DNA of 35,028 nucleotides from CAZEYT01 sp964516295 (GTDB taxonomy: Bacteria > Verrucomicrobiota > Verrucomicrobiia > Chthoniobacterales > Terrimicrobiaceae). Shown here one piece after another: positions 8,604-17,871 of this stretch; within the stretch, counting starts at the first letter, position 1; every line of letters begins with the position of its first letter. The stretch spans positions 1 to 35,028 of the forward strand of contig CAZEYT010000026.1 of the NCBI GenBank assembly GCA_964516295.1, given 5' to 3'. Made by a program: the position numbers and the translations under genes. Below the pieces are notes generated by a model. That model made no database searches and was not told the DNA's origin. It was given only the letters and a program-made list of their open reading frames with translations.

Positions 8604-9040
8604 GTTAAACTGCATTGACCCCTTGGCTTGGCGACCATTTTCCCGGTGGGAGCTTGGTCCGTCGGCTTGGGATTGAGGGATGACGATAACCGGATCCGCC
8701 ACACTTGCCAGTGCAAATTTGCCAGCCCGCGAATCGCTGAGGAAAACCATTCGACAGGATCATTTCACGTAGGACCTCATCCAACCCACCTCCGGAGAAT
8801 ACGGACGCATCCCGCGGCAAATCCGGCACCGCGGGCCGGAAGAATGCGGGAAATGGAACGATGCCCGAGCCATGCGAAAAAATCAGCGCGGGGGCGCTTG
8901 GGATCGCCAAAAACTCCAAGAACTCGACTTCACAGCAAGAGACAACCTTTTGATCGCCTGCACTCCGACAGGGGGTTTCTTGAGGGAAAGAAACTGCTTT
9001 GAAGAAAGGCGTTGCTCAGGAGCTGCTCATCGACCGCGCC
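8604..9040. other. Gene-free stretch between tRNA-Gln and ligA
   Basis: These 437 bases hold no open frame with a recognisable product. Short frames exist on both strands (for example 8605-8919 minus and 8872-9075 plus), but they lack motifs, signal peptides or good ribosome-binding sites. The tRNA promoter must lie at the left end. No integrase, direct repeat of the tRNA 3' end, or clear terminator was seen. Confidence 0.6.
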
Positions 9041-11062
9041 TCAGAGTTGAACCGGTTCGTCGCTTGCCGCATTGAGAAGGGAGCGGAAGGCGGCTTCGTC
9101 GAGAATTTTTGTGCCAAGGGCGCGGGCTTTCTCGAGTTTGCTTCCGGCGTCGGTGCCGGCGAGGAGGTGGGTGGTTTTTTTGCTGACGCTCCCGACGACT
9201 TTTCCTCCGGCTTGGCGGATCATTTCGGCGGCTTCGTCGCGGGGGAGGGAGAGCGTGCCGGTGAGGACCCAGGTGGTGCCGGTGAGTTTGCCTCCGGCGG
9301 GGGTGGCGGGTTCGTCGCGTTCGCCGAAATTCAATCCAGCCTCGCGAAGCGCAGCGAGGAGTTCCTGCACGGCGGGATTGCGGAACCAGGTGAGAATCGC
9401 CCGGGCCATTATTTCGCCGACTTCATCTACGGAGAGGAGGGTGGCGAGGTCGGCGTCGCGGAGTCGGTCCAGCGTGTGGAAGCGGGCAGCAAGGTCGCGG
9501 GCAGAAGTGACTCCAATGTGGGGAATGCCAAGTCCGTGGAGCAACCGCCAGAGCGGGCGTGTTTTGCTGGTCTCAATGCCATCGAGGAGGTTCGCGACGC
9601 TCTTCTCTCCCATTCGCTCGAGGGCGAGAAGGTCGCCGGCCTTCAAATGATAGAGGTCGTTGAGACTTCGGACGAGGTCGGCGGCGACCAACTGGCCGAC
9701 CATGGCTTCGCCGAGGCCCTCGATATCCATGGCTCCGCGCGAGGCGAAATGCTCGATACGGCGGCGGAGTTGGGCTTCGCACGACGGGCTTTCGCAGCGC
9801 CAGGCCACGCCGTCGCGCACGACCGGTCCGCCGCAGGCGGGGCAGACCTGTGGCATCTCAAAGATGCGCTCGCTCCCGTCACGGCGCTCGTTGAGCACGC
9901 GGACGATCGCGGGGATGACCTCGCCCGCTTTTTCGACCTCAACCCAATCGCCGATGCGGATGTCTTTGCGGGCGATTTCCTCGGCGTTGTGCAATGTGGC
10001 GCGGGCCACGGTGCTCCCGGCGACGAACACTGGCTCGAGCTCCGCGACCGGGGTGAGCACTCCCGTGCGACCAACTTGGACCGTGATCTCCCGCAACCGG
10101 GTCACGGCGCGCTCGGATTTGTATTTGTAGGCGATGGCCCATCGGGGAGCTTTGGTTGTCGAACCGAGGTCTTTGCGGAGGGCGAAGTCGTCAAGTTTGA
10201 TCACGGCACCGTCGGTCTCGTAGGCAAAGTCGTGCCGCAAGATGCCGATCGCCGCAACGGCCGCGACGACTTCCTCATCGCTGGCGGCGGTGAAAAGTTT
10301 TTCCGAGACGGGCATTCCCCAAGCGGAGAGCCGTACGAAGAATTCCGAGCCCGAGCGTGGCAGCATGCCCTGCCATTCGCCGAATCCGTAAAAGATTCCG
10401 GCGAGGCCGCGGGCGGCGACGAGGTTGGGGTCGAGCTGCTTGAGCGATCCGGCAGCGGCATTGCGCGGGTTGGCAAAGGCCGGAAGTCCTTCTTCGTCAC
10501 GGGTGGCGTTTAACCGGGCAAAGGCGGCTTTCGGCAAATAAATCTCCCCGCGAATCTCAACCACGTCCGGCGCATCGCCTTCCAAGCGCTCCGGGATGTT
10601 GCGAATGGTCTGAATATTTTGCGTCACATCATCCCCCATGACGCCATCGCCGCGGGTCGCCGCGCGCACCAACCGGCCGGCCTCATACGTCAGAGAAATC
10701 GCAACGCCATCCACCTTTGGCTCGACCGTGAACCTTACCTCCCGCCCGCCGGCCAGCTTTCGCACGCGGCCCAGGAATTCCCGGAGGTCGGTCTCTGAAT
10801 ACGTATTGTCCAAGCTCTGCATGGGCACGCGATGGGTGACCGATTGAAACGCTGCGAGCGGTCGGCCGCCCACGCGGGCGGTGGGAGACGCATCGGATTT
10901 CCATTGGGGAGCCGCCGCTTCGAGATCGGCCAGTTCCCGCAAAAGAGCATCAAACTCCCGATCCGAAAGCTCCGGTGCCGCTTCTTCGTAATAAAGCCGG
11001 TTGTGCCGTTCGACCTCGGACCGGAGAGTCTCAATCCGTGTCGCGATTTCCAAATCGTCCAT
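9041..11062 (-). CDS. ligA: NAD-dependent DNA ligase LigA
   Basis: This is a full-length 673-residue NAD-dependent ligase, which seals nicks in replication and repair. The Ia/adenylation region shows NRLYYEEAAPELSDREFDAL. The nucleotide-accepting Lys is in EPKVDGVAISL. The OB-fold follows, then a four-Cys zinc finger (CPACGG and CESPSCEAQL), helix-hairpin-helix repeats, and a C-terminal BRCT domain with TWVLTGTLSLPRDEA and GGKVVGSVSKKTTHLLAG. The ATG at 11062 has a GAGGAG ribosome-binding site at good spacing. The gene starts inside the last 32 bases of the VanZ-like gene, so translation is probably coupled. Nothing essential appears to be missing. Confidence 0.98.
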   Translation of the reverse strand: MDDLEIATRIETLRSEVERHNRLYYEEAAPELSDREFDALLRELADLEAAAPQWKSDASPTARVGGRPLAAFQSVTHRVPMQSLDNTYSETDLREFLGRVRKLAGGREVRFTVEPKVDGVAISLTYEAGRLVRAATRGDGVMGDDVTQNIQTIRNIPERLEGDAPDVVEIRGEIYLPKAAFARLNATRDEEGLPAFANPRNAAAGSLKQLDPNLVAARGLAGIFYGFGEWQGMLPRSGSEFFVRLSAWGMPVSEKLFTAASDEEVVAAVAAIGILRHDFAYETDGAVIKLDDFALRKDLGSTTKAPRWAIAYKYKSERAVTRLREITVQVGRTGVLTPVAELEPVFVAGSTVARATLHNAEEIARKDIRIGDWVEVEKAGEVIPAIVRVLNERRDGSERIFEMPQVCPACGGPVVRDGVAWRCESPSCEAQLRRRIEHFASRGAMDIEGLGEAMVGQLVAADLVRSLNDLYHLKAGDLLALERMGEKSVANLLDGIETSKTRPLWRLLHGLGIPHIGVTSARDLAARFHTLDRLRDADLATLLSVDEVGEIMARAILTWFRNPAVQELLAALREAGLNFGERDEPATPAGGKLTGTTWVLTGTLSLPRDEAAEMIRQAGGKVVGSVSKKTTHLLAGTDAGSKLEKARALGTKILDEAAFRSLLNAASDEPVQL

Positions 11063-11465
11063 AAATGCTCCTCAACACCAGCAGTCCGCACGCCGCCCCG
11101 GAGAGATCGGCGAGCCAGTCAAAAAAGTCGCCGCCACTCCGACCGGGCACATGAAGTTGCCGCCACTCGTCCAACAAGCCGAAACCCGCCATCACCCCCA
11201 GCGCAATCCAGAAAACTACCCCCGACCACCGGCCGAAACTCTCCCGCAACGCCGCGCCAAGCAACCCCGCACCGACGAAGAAAAAAGAAAAATGCATCAC
11301 CTTGTCGAAATGCGGCAACTCGATCCCCGGCGCGTTGTTCGCCGGCAGCGCTGAAACGAGCGACAACGCCACCACCCACAGACCGAACGACGTCCAGAGA
11401 GCCCCCAAGATCAGGGGCGAACGCGGCCGGCTTCGGGATTCGGGTCTCATCGAGTCACCACTCAT
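11031..11465 (-). CDS. VanZ-like small membrane protein
   Basis: This 144-residue protein has four predicted membrane helices and the VanZ-family signature: a conserved Asp-Lys in HFDKVMHFSFFFVGAGLL and a late DEWRQLHVPGRSGGDFFDWLAD block. VanZ relatives are common integral membrane proteins of mostly unknown function; one member affects teicoplanin resistance. A GGAG sits about nine bases before the ATG at 11465. It overlaps the start of ligA by 32 bases in a different frame, so the two are probably co-transcribed although functionally unrelated. Confidence 0.85.
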   Translation of the reverse strand: MSGDSMRPESRSRPRSPLILGALWTSFGLWVVALSLVSALPANNAPGIELPHFDKVMHFSFFFVGAGLLGAALRESFGRWSGVVFWIALGVMAGFGLLDEWRQLHVPGRSGGDFFDWLADLSGAACGLLVLRSIYGRFGNRDTD

Positions 11466-11726
11466 GAATCAATTCTCCGGCCAAATCGAGGAAATGTTCC
11501 CGGGCGTTCGATGACCTCGCTTTCTACCCCTTTCGATCGCAACGGGCATGTCTTGAAGCCTTGGTCGCGTCGCTTCCTTGTCTGAGGTTTCAGTCGTCGA
11601 GGCCGCGGGCGGGCAGGCTCAGCCCCAAACATAAAATCGGCCCGGACAAAAAAACTGCCCTCCCGTCAGCGGCTGACCCGGTCTCATTTCTTTGCTTTCG
11701 ATCTGTTCACAGAACGGGTAGAGACC

Positions 11727-12485
11727 ATGACCATGCTTCGTTCTCTGGCGGCGATTTTTTGTGTGGGGTTGCTCTGCTCCTGCAGTTCGGCGGGAATTCA
11801 TTCGGTCCGCAATCATTCCGGGCCGGTACGTCAGGCTCCCAGCATGATCTTGGTCGAGCCCTTCAGCGGGCCGTTGTCGGTTTTTCAACTTGGGGACCGG
11901 CCACTGCGCGAGCGGGAGGAATTGCGCCGCCAGATCATCCGCGACCTCGCCCGCAGCACGTCGACACAGTTGCGCCGTCACGCGGCGGCCTCGGCCGTGG
12001 TCAGTGCGAATGAGCCGCTCCGGCCGGGAACGTGGCTCGTGCGCGGCGAGATTCTGCGGGTCGACCAAGGAAGCCGTGCGCTGCGGGCGACGGTTGGATT
12101 CGGAAGCGGGCGGACTGAAATGCGCACGCGGGTCCGCGTCTTCGAAGTCACACCGGTCGGCGTCGTTCCACTTCTGAGCTTCCAGACGAAAGGCACGTCG
12201 GGCCTGGAGCCGGGGGCCGCGCTCGGCGTGGCGACGGGTGGCGTTGGGACCGTGGCCTCGGCAGGAAGCGCCGCGTTCTCGCTTGCAGTCAGCAGCCTGC
12301 CGGGGGTGAGTTCAGATATCGATCGCACGTCGTACGAGATCGCCGCAGTACTCTCCTTGCATCTCCAGAAGCACGGTCTCTTGGATCGCTCGCGCGAGCC
12401 GATCGAGCCGCGGATGAAGGGCCAACTGCCGACCACCATCAATTTCCAGCGCATGATTCCCGCGCCGCTGCGGGGGCAGGATTAG
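11727..12485 (+). CDS. DUF4410-type lipoprotein
   Basis: The only plus-strand gene in the window encodes 252 residues. It begins with a lipoprotein signal (MTMLRSLAAIFCVGLLCSC, lipobox LCSC). The middle carries the DUF4410 pattern: a phosphate-free lipoprotein core with HGxx-like helices, then GEILRVDQGSRALRATVGFG and RTEMRTRVRVFEV. The family is of unknown function and is found on gram-negative envelopes. A hydrophobic Gly/Ala-rich stretch (about 165-195) may associate with the membrane. It is divergent from the VanZ-like gene across 261 bases, which must hold its promoter, and convergent with the sialate esterase gene. I see no clear terminator between the convergent ends. Confidence 0.75.
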   Translation: MTMLRSLAAIFCVGLLCSCSSAGIHSVRNHSGPVRQAPSMILVEPFSGPLSVFQLGDRPLREREELRRQIIRDLARSTSTQLRRHAAASAVVSANEPLRPGTWLVRGEILRVDQGSRALRATVGFGSGRTEMRTRVRVFEVTPVGVVPLLSFQTKGTSGLEPGAALGVATGGVGTVASAGSAAFSLAVSSLPGVSSDIDRTSYEIAAVLSLHLQKHGLLDRSREPIEPRMKGQLPTTINFQRMIPAPLRGQD

Positions 12486-12756
12486 CGCGGCGGCTTGTGG
12501 GTGCTTTTTGGTCAGCTTTTTTTCGGACGCTATTCTCCGCCCTGAGGTCGTCCGCAAGGAGTTTGGCGTCGGCGGGCGAAGGTTTTTCCCTCCGGGCGCT
12601 CTGCGGAGATTGATCGCGCGTCTGCGACGGAGAAAATTCTTACTCGCATCCCGATCCGTTTTTCTTCCGGGAGGCGGGATGGGTGACTTTCCACCAAGAG
12701 GAAATCGTCGTGGAGGGCTATCGTTGGCTTCTGCTGGTCGCGCGGACGCGAAGTGG

Positions 12757-14808
12757 TCAATAGCGTTTGTCGCGAGTGATCAGCGGAAAGTCGTCCGTGC
12801 GAAATGGCGGGGCGGGCAGGCCGGAGCCATTCGAGAGATTGCCTGTCGGATTGTCGGCCCACGCGTAGCGGACGGCTACCGGCTCGGCGACGGCGGGTGA
12901 CGACACAATGACCGTATCGCGGTCGATCCGCGCATCCGCCCAATGCCAGACTTTGTCGGCTCCACAAATGGAAAATCCTTCGAGGGGACTGGCCGGGCTG
13001 TTGCGAACGAGGGGAGCGGTCTCGTTGGAAGCCGTCTGGACATCATAAGTTTCGGGCAGGTGTTCGGCGACGAGACCGCCCTCGATATTTCGAAAACGGA
13101 CAACGGCCTTTCCTGCTTCGAACCGCACCGAATCAAACACCGGGCCGGAAGTCGGCACATCTTTCTTGTAGTCGTTGGCAAGCGCGAGAAGCGCCAAGCG
13201 ATTACCGACGTCTTTTTTGTTCTGCGGGTGGATGTCTTTCGCTTCGCCGATGTCCAGTAGGACCGCCTGCCCGGTCGCCCGAAACGCGAGGCCCAGGGAT
13301 TGGGCTTCGCGAAGTTCCGCCCAGGCACTGTCCCCGGGTTGGGCCGCCTTCGCCATGAAGTTGGCCAATTGACAAAAATAGAAGGGGAAATCTCCGCGTC
13401 CCCACTGTTTCCGCCAGTCCTGAATGAGGAGGGGGAACGCCGTCCGGTACTGAAAAGCGCGCCCGGCGTTGCTTTCGCCCTGATACCAGATCACCCCGCG
13501 AATCGCGACCGGGATGAGAGGGCGGATCATGCCATCGAACAAAAACGACGCCACGTTCTGAGGACCGCTGAAGTTTCTCGGTGGCACGGGCGCGGGCCGA
13601 TCTTCAGCCAGCGGAGGAAACTCGAATTCGGCCTTTGCCAGCCATTCCCCGGCGAGGGAATCCATGCCAGCCTTTGGCTCGCCCGAGAACTTTGCGGGAC
13701 CGGCCGGTTGGAAGAGGCGGATCGCGAGGACGTTTTTGCCGGCGTTCACGTCGGAAGCAGGAACCTCAAACGGTCCGTATCGCCGCACCGAGCCCAGTCC
13801 GTCGAAGGTCTCATAGGTTGTGGTTTTCAACAGGCGGCCGTTCCAGTAGACGCTGTCAAATCCGTCGATTGGAAGGGAGAGGGCGAGTTTTGCTCCGGGG
13901 GCAATTGGCCCCTCAATGTCACGCCGCACCCAGACGGCACCGGCCTCGGGCAGGCCTTTGGCACGAATCTCGCCGGGAATTTTCACCGCAACCCAATCTT
14001 CCGCCGAAATGTCCGGGCCGGTAAACGCGGCGACATCCGTCGGCGGCCGATCGGCCCGTCCGGTGTTTTCCAACCACGAGCGCATGCTATCCACGAACGC
14101 CTGCCGCTGAATCGGGTAATCGGTGAAAACCTTGCGGAGGCGTTCCGACGAGGCGGCGAGGTCGGGATCCGAAGTGATGGCGGCCTGGCTGGTCCACGCT
14201 TCGGAAGGCGTTCCTCCCCACACAGAAACGATCAACCCCACGGGAACCTGCAAATCTTTTTGGAGACGTTTCCCAAAATAATACCCGACCGCCGAAAATG
14301 ATCCGGAGGTCTCGGGCGACGCAACAATCCACCGGCCGTCCACATCGTCCGCGGGTTGGGGACTGGCATTCTTTTTCACCAAAAACTGACGGAGAAGCGG
14401 ATTCGCTGAGCGGGCGATTTCTTCCGTGGCTCCCGACGTTTTTGCGAGCGGCCACTCCATATTGGACTGGCCGGAAGCCAGCCAGACCTCGCCGACCAAG
14501 ACATCTTTGACCACCGTTTTCTCTTTGCCTCCGACCGTCATTTCAAACGGCCCGGCTCCCACCCCGGTCAGATCGAGGGTGGCCGTCCACCGACCGTCCT
14601 TGTCTGCGATGCCGCGGGCCGTTCTTCCTGCGATGGATACTTCGATTTCCTCGCTTGGATCGGCCTTTCCCCAAACCGGAACTTTATCCGAGCGAAGGAG
14701 GATCATGTGATCCGAAAAGATCGTCGGCAGGGTGACGCCGGCGAAGGCGCGGGCGGCCGCGAGAAAAATCAGCCCAAGACAAACAAGCCGCAGAAGGGGG
14801 AGGCACAT
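12757..14808 (-). CDS. Secreted sialate O-acetylesterase (SASA family)
   Basis: This 683-residue protein has a signal peptide (MCLPLLRLVCLGLIFLAAARAFA). The catalytic Ser lies in ASGQSNMEWP (Ser115). The second block is VIWYQGESNAGRAF, and the late Asp-His block is DIGEAKDIHPQNKKDVGNRLALLA. These are the SGNH-type motifs of sialate O-acetylesterases, which remove acetyl esters from sialic acids or other glycans. A jelly-roll-like insert (about 260-370) with Trp-rich strands splits the hydrolase, as is usual in long family members. It probably works in the periplasm or outside the cell on host or plant glycans. The neighbouring gene upstream is an unrelated oxidoreductase, 61 bases away. The real substrate may be another acetylated sugar. 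Confidence 0.93.
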   Translation of the reverse strand: MCLPLLRLVCLGLIFLAAARAFAGVTLPTIFSDHMILLRSDKVPVWGKADPSEEIEVSIAGRTARGIADKDGRWTATLDLTGVGAGPFEMTVGGKEKTVVKDVLVGEVWLASGQSNMEWPLAKTSGATEEIARSANPLLRQFLVKKNASPQPADDVDGRWIVASPETSGSFSAVGYYFGKRLQKDLQVPVGLIVSVWGGTPSEAWTSQAAITSDPDLAASSERLRKVFTDYPIQRQAFVDSMRSWLENTGRADRPPTDVAAFTGPDISAEDWVAVKIPGEIRAKGLPEAGAVWVRRDIEGPIAPGAKLALSLPIDGFDSVYWNGRLLKTTTYETFDGLGSVRRYGPFEVPASDVNAGKNVLAIRLFQPAGPAKFSGEPKAGMDSLAGEWLAKAEFEFPPLAEDRPAPVPPRNFSGPQNVASFLFDGMIRPLIPVAIRGVIWYQGESNAGRAFQYRTAFPLLIQDWRKQWGRGDFPFYFCQLANFMAKAAQPGDSAWAELREAQSLGLAFRATGQAVLLDIGEAKDIHPQNKKDVGNRLALLALANDYKKDVPTSGPVFDSVRFEAGKAVVRFRNIEGGLVAEHLPETYDVQTASNETAPLVRNSPASPLEGFSICGADKVWHWADARIDRDTVIVSSPAVAEPVAVRYAWADNPTGNLSNGSGLPAPPFRTDDFPLITRDKRY

Positions 14809-14869
14809 AACGACATCGTCGCGGGTCCCGGCGGGCAGCGCAAACGCGAACTGCGCGGGGACGCCTGCC

Positions 14870-17812
14870 TCACCGCAGCGCAGCGCGGAGAATTTCGACC
14901 GGGTGGAGGGCTGTGCGGCCTGTGCCGTCGTGAATCTGGTGGCGACAGCTCGTGCCCGGGGCAGCGACGAGCACGTCGGCAGATTGTTTGCGGACGACCG
15001 GGAAGAGGACGAGTTCGCCGACTTTCATCGAGACGTCGTAATGTTCGTGGTCGTAGCCAAACGATCCCGCCATCCCACAACAACCCGAAGGGATGATGTG
15101 GACGGTGTAGTTTTTCGGAAGCGAAAGAATGCGGACGGTGGGATCCACTGATGCAACGGCCTTTTGATGGCAATGCCCGTGGAGTTGGATCGTGCGGACC
15201 TCGTCGGTGAATTGCTCCGGCGTGATGCGTCCGGTGGCGACTTCGCGGTCGAGAAATTCGTCAATCAGGAGACAGTGGGGCGCGAGCGCCCGGGCGTCGG
15301 CTCGAAACTCGGGCGGGACGAGGGCGGGATATTCGTCGCGGAAGCCCAGGATGGCGGAGGGCTCAATCCCGACCAGTGGCTCGGCTTCGGAAATGCGACC
15401 GGCGAGACGGCGGACATTCTCCGAGGCAAACCCACGTGCCCGGCGGAGGAGACCTTTCGAAAGCGAGGCCCGTCCGCTTTCCACATGGTCCGGGAGGACA
15501 ACGTCGTAGCCGAGACCCTCCAAAAGCTCGACGGCCGCGATACCGGCCGAAAGGTCGTTGTAGTTCGTAAACTCGTCGCAGAACAGGTGGACACGCCGGG
15601 CACCCGGTGCCACAGTTCGCCGGCGCCCCGCAAACCATCGCTTGAGGGTGATGGGATTGAGCTTGGGCATGGTCCGCTCGGGATGAAATCCGAAGACGCG
15701 ATTGAGCACGCGGCGGAAGGCGGGTGTCTGAAAAACTGCGTTGTATCCGGGCGGAAAAAGAGAGGCCAACCGCGCACTGTCGGCAAAGTGGGCAATCATC
15801 CACGAGCGCCAGGGAACGCCGTGGGAATCGTAATAATGCTGAAGAAATTCCGCCTTCAGCTTCGCGATATCGACACTGGACGGACACTCACTTTTGCACG
15901 CCTTGCAGGAGAGGCAAAGGTCCATGACCTCCTTGATTTCCTCGCTGTCGAAGGGCTTTGTGGCATCGGCCGGGTCGTTCAAGATATGGCGGAGAATATT
16001 AGCCCGGGCGCGGGTGGTGTGTTTTTCCTCCCGTGTTGCCATGTAACTCGGGCACATCGTCCCTCCGGCAAGATACGACTTCCGGCAATCGCCCGATCCA
16101 TTGCATTTCTCCGCTGCGCGAACCACCCCGGCGACATCGCTGAAATCAAAGACCGTGGCGTAGTCCGGCGTGTCGTGGCCGGGCGTGTGCCGCAGGAATG
16201 TATCCATCGGCGGCGTGTCGATGATTTTCCCGGGATTGAAGACGTTCTGCGGATCAAAGAGCGTCTTCACACGACGCATGAGTTCATAACAATGCGGTCC
16301 GACCATGAGCGGGATAAACTCGCCCCGGAGGCGGCCGTCGCCGTGCTCGCCACTGAGTGATCCACGATATTTTTTGACGAGGTGCGCAATATCGGTCGCG
16401 ACGTCGCGGAACATCCGAAGTCCTTCCGGTGTCTTGAGATTGAAGAGCGGGCGGGTATGCAGCTCTCCCGACCCGGCATGGGCATAATAGACACAGTCGA
16501 TGCCGTATTTTTTCTGCATGAGGCTGTTGAACTCCGAGATGTAGGCGGGGAGGTCGCGAACGTCGACGGCGGTATCCTCGACGACTTCGCGCGGCTTGGC
16601 ATCGCCGACAACGTTGCTCATGAGGCCCTGACCGGCACGGCGGAGTTCCCAGACTTTCTGGCTCTCGGCCCCGCGCAGCACCGGTGCGGCATAACCGAGT
16701 CCGGCGGTCTTCCAATCCCGCTGCACGGCGGCGACAGCCTCTTCGACTTCGGCCTCCGTCTCGCGCCGGATCTCCACCACAAGAACGGCCCCGGGGTCGC
16801 CCACCACAAACGACCGATTCCGCTGCTGCGAAAGGTTGGCCTTGGTACACTCGAGAATGTGGTGGTCGATCAGTTCACACGCCGAAGGGCGGTGGGCGAG
16901 GGCCGGAAGATTGGCGTGAAGGGCTTCATCCACGGACGAAAAGTGCCCGCAGACAAGGGCTGCGGCGGGCGGCGGGAGCGGATCGCACGCGATCTCAAAT
17001 TCCACTCCAAAAAACAGCGTCCCCTCCGAACCGGCGATGAGTTTGCAAAAATTGAACGCCTGCGACGAACCGTCATCGAAGACCGCGGCATCCATGAGCA
17101 GGTCGAGCGCATAGCCCGTGTTCCGGCGGAGAATCGAGGCGAGGGGAAAATTCTCACGGATGGTCTCGCGGTTCTCCCGTTGCGAGAGAAGGTCGCGGAT
17201 GCCCCGATAAACCCGGGTCTCCATGGAATCCGGTGCCTCGCATTTTTGTCGAAACCCTGCCGCGTCGAGCGCACCAAAAGTGGCCTCACTGCCGTCGCTG
17301 AAAAAGCCCCGCACGGATACGAGATGTTCCCGCGTGCTGCCGTAAACGATGGAATTCGAGCCGCACGAGTTGTTGCCGACCATGCCGCCGATCATTGCGC
17401 GGTTGGCCGTCGACGTTTCCGGTCCGAAATAAAGTCCGTGCGGTGCGAGGAAGTGGTTCAGCTCATTTCGCACCACACCGGGCTGCACGCGCACGCGGCC
17501 GGTCGTTTCCTCGACGGAAAGAATCCGGTGAAAGTGACGCGAGCAGTCCACGACCAACCCTGCTCCCACCACCTGCCCGGCGAGCGAGGTGCCGGCCGTG
17601 CGGGGAATGAGGCTGATGTTGTTCTTCCGACAAAAGAGAATCGTTCGCCGGACATCTTCATCGCTTATCGGGAAAACCACGCCGAGCGGCATTTCCTGAT
17701 ATTCGGAAGCATCGGTCGCGTAGAGTTTTCGAAGCGTCGGGCCGAACTCCGCCTCGCCCTCCAGGGAATCTGTCAGTTCCGAAAAGTCCAGGCTACCGGC
17801 GATATCTCTCAC
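14870..17812 (-). CDS. FAD-binding and 4Fe-4S oxidoreductase (D-lactate / 2-hydroxyacid dehydrogenase, YdiJ type)
   Basis: This 980-residue fusion joins a FAD-binding type-4 domain to an iron-sulfur/CCG module. The FAD-binding part shows IPRTAGTSLAGQVVGAG and GGMVGNNSCGSNSIVYGSTR. The FAD-linked C-terminal half includes YYAHAGSGELHTRPLF and SLSGEHGDGRLRGEFIP. Two 4Fe-4S clusters follow, seen as CNGSGDCRKS with MCPSY, and CLSCKACKSECPSSVD. The end has CCG-type motifs GHCHQKA and GCCGMAGSFGY. This matches the YdiJ/Dld-II group, which oxidises D-lactate, D-2-hydroxyglutarate or related acids and passes electrons to the respiratory chain. The exact substrate is not readable. The start is a GTG at 17812. 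It lies 59 bases after the RND permease, with a small hairpin between them. Confidence 0.93.
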   Translation of the reverse strand: MRDIAGSLDFSELTDSLEGEAEFGPTLRKLYATDASEYQEMPLGVVFPISDEDVRRTILFCRKNNISLIPRTAGTSLAGQVVGAGLVVDCSRHFHRILSVEETTGRVRVQPGVVRNELNHFLAPHGLYFGPETSTANRAMIGGMVGNNSCGSNSIVYGSTREHLVSVRGFFSDGSEATFGALDAAGFRQKCEAPDSMETRVYRGIRDLLSQRENRETIRENFPLASILRRNTGYALDLLMDAAVFDDGSSQAFNFCKLIAGSEGTLFFGVEFEIACDPLPPPAAALVCGHFSSVDEALHANLPALAHRPSACELIDHHILECTKANLSQQRNRSFVVGDPGAVLVVEIRRETEAEVEEAVAAVQRDWKTAGLGYAAPVLRGAESQKVWELRRAGQGLMSNVVGDAKPREVVEDTAVDVRDLPAYISEFNSLMQKKYGIDCVYYAHAGSGELHTRPLFNLKTPEGLRMFRDVATDIAHLVKKYRGSLSGEHGDGRLRGEFIPLMVGPHCYELMRRVKTLFDPQNVFNPGKIIDTPPMDTFLRHTPGHDTPDYATVFDFSDVAGVVRAAEKCNGSGDCRKSYLAGGTMCPSYMATREEKHTTRARANILRHILNDPADATKPFDSEEIKEVMDLCLSCKACKSECPSSVDIAKLKAEFLQHYYDSHGVPWRSWMIAHFADSARLASLFPPGYNAVFQTPAFRRVLNRVFGFHPERTMPKLNPITLKRWFAGRRRTVAPGARRVHLFCDEFTNYNDLSAGIAAVELLEGLGYDVVLPDHVESGRASLSKGLLRRARGFASENVRRLAGRISEAEPLVGIEPSAILGFRDEYPALVPPEFRADARALAPHCLLIDEFLDREVATGRITPEQFTDEVRTIQLHGHCHQKAVASVDPTVRILSLPKNYTVHIIPSGCCGMAGSFGYDHEHYDVSMKVGELVLFPVVRKQSADVLVAAPGTSCRHQIHDGTGRTALHPVEILRAALR

Positions 17813-17830
17813 GACTCCGGAGTTTAGCCC

Positions 17831-17845
17831 CCTGCGTGTCGCAGG
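17831..17845 (-). terminator. Short hairpin after the RND permease gene
   Basis: CCTGCG-TGT-CGCAGG is a perfect 6-bp stem with a three-base loop, lying between the RND permease stop and the oxidoreductase GTG. There is no U-tract after it on the minus strand, so it would be a weak or factor-dependent terminator, or an RNA-stability element. Confidence 0.3.
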
Positions 17846-17871
17846 AAAGCACGAATCAAGTGGTTGTCGCG

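Noticed and set aside
8999..10513. 504-codon open frame on the plus strand opposite ligA
   Set aside because: Antisense shadow of a fully recognisable ligA; composition is low-complexity Gly/Ala/Glu and shows no domain.
12647..12681. Inverted repeat CATCCCG/CGGGATG in the convergent intergenic region
   Set aside because: The 21-base loop and the lack of a U-tract make it a poor terminator; probably chance.
12508..12900. 130-codon plus-strand frame between the DUF4410 gene and the esterase
   Set aside because: It overlaps the 3' end of the esterase gene on the other strand and its Arg/Gly-rich product has no motif.
16382..17827. 481-codon plus-strand frame opposite the FAD oxidoreductase
   Set aside because: Shadow frame created by GC-rich codon use; the minus strand carries complete FAD and Fe-S motifs.
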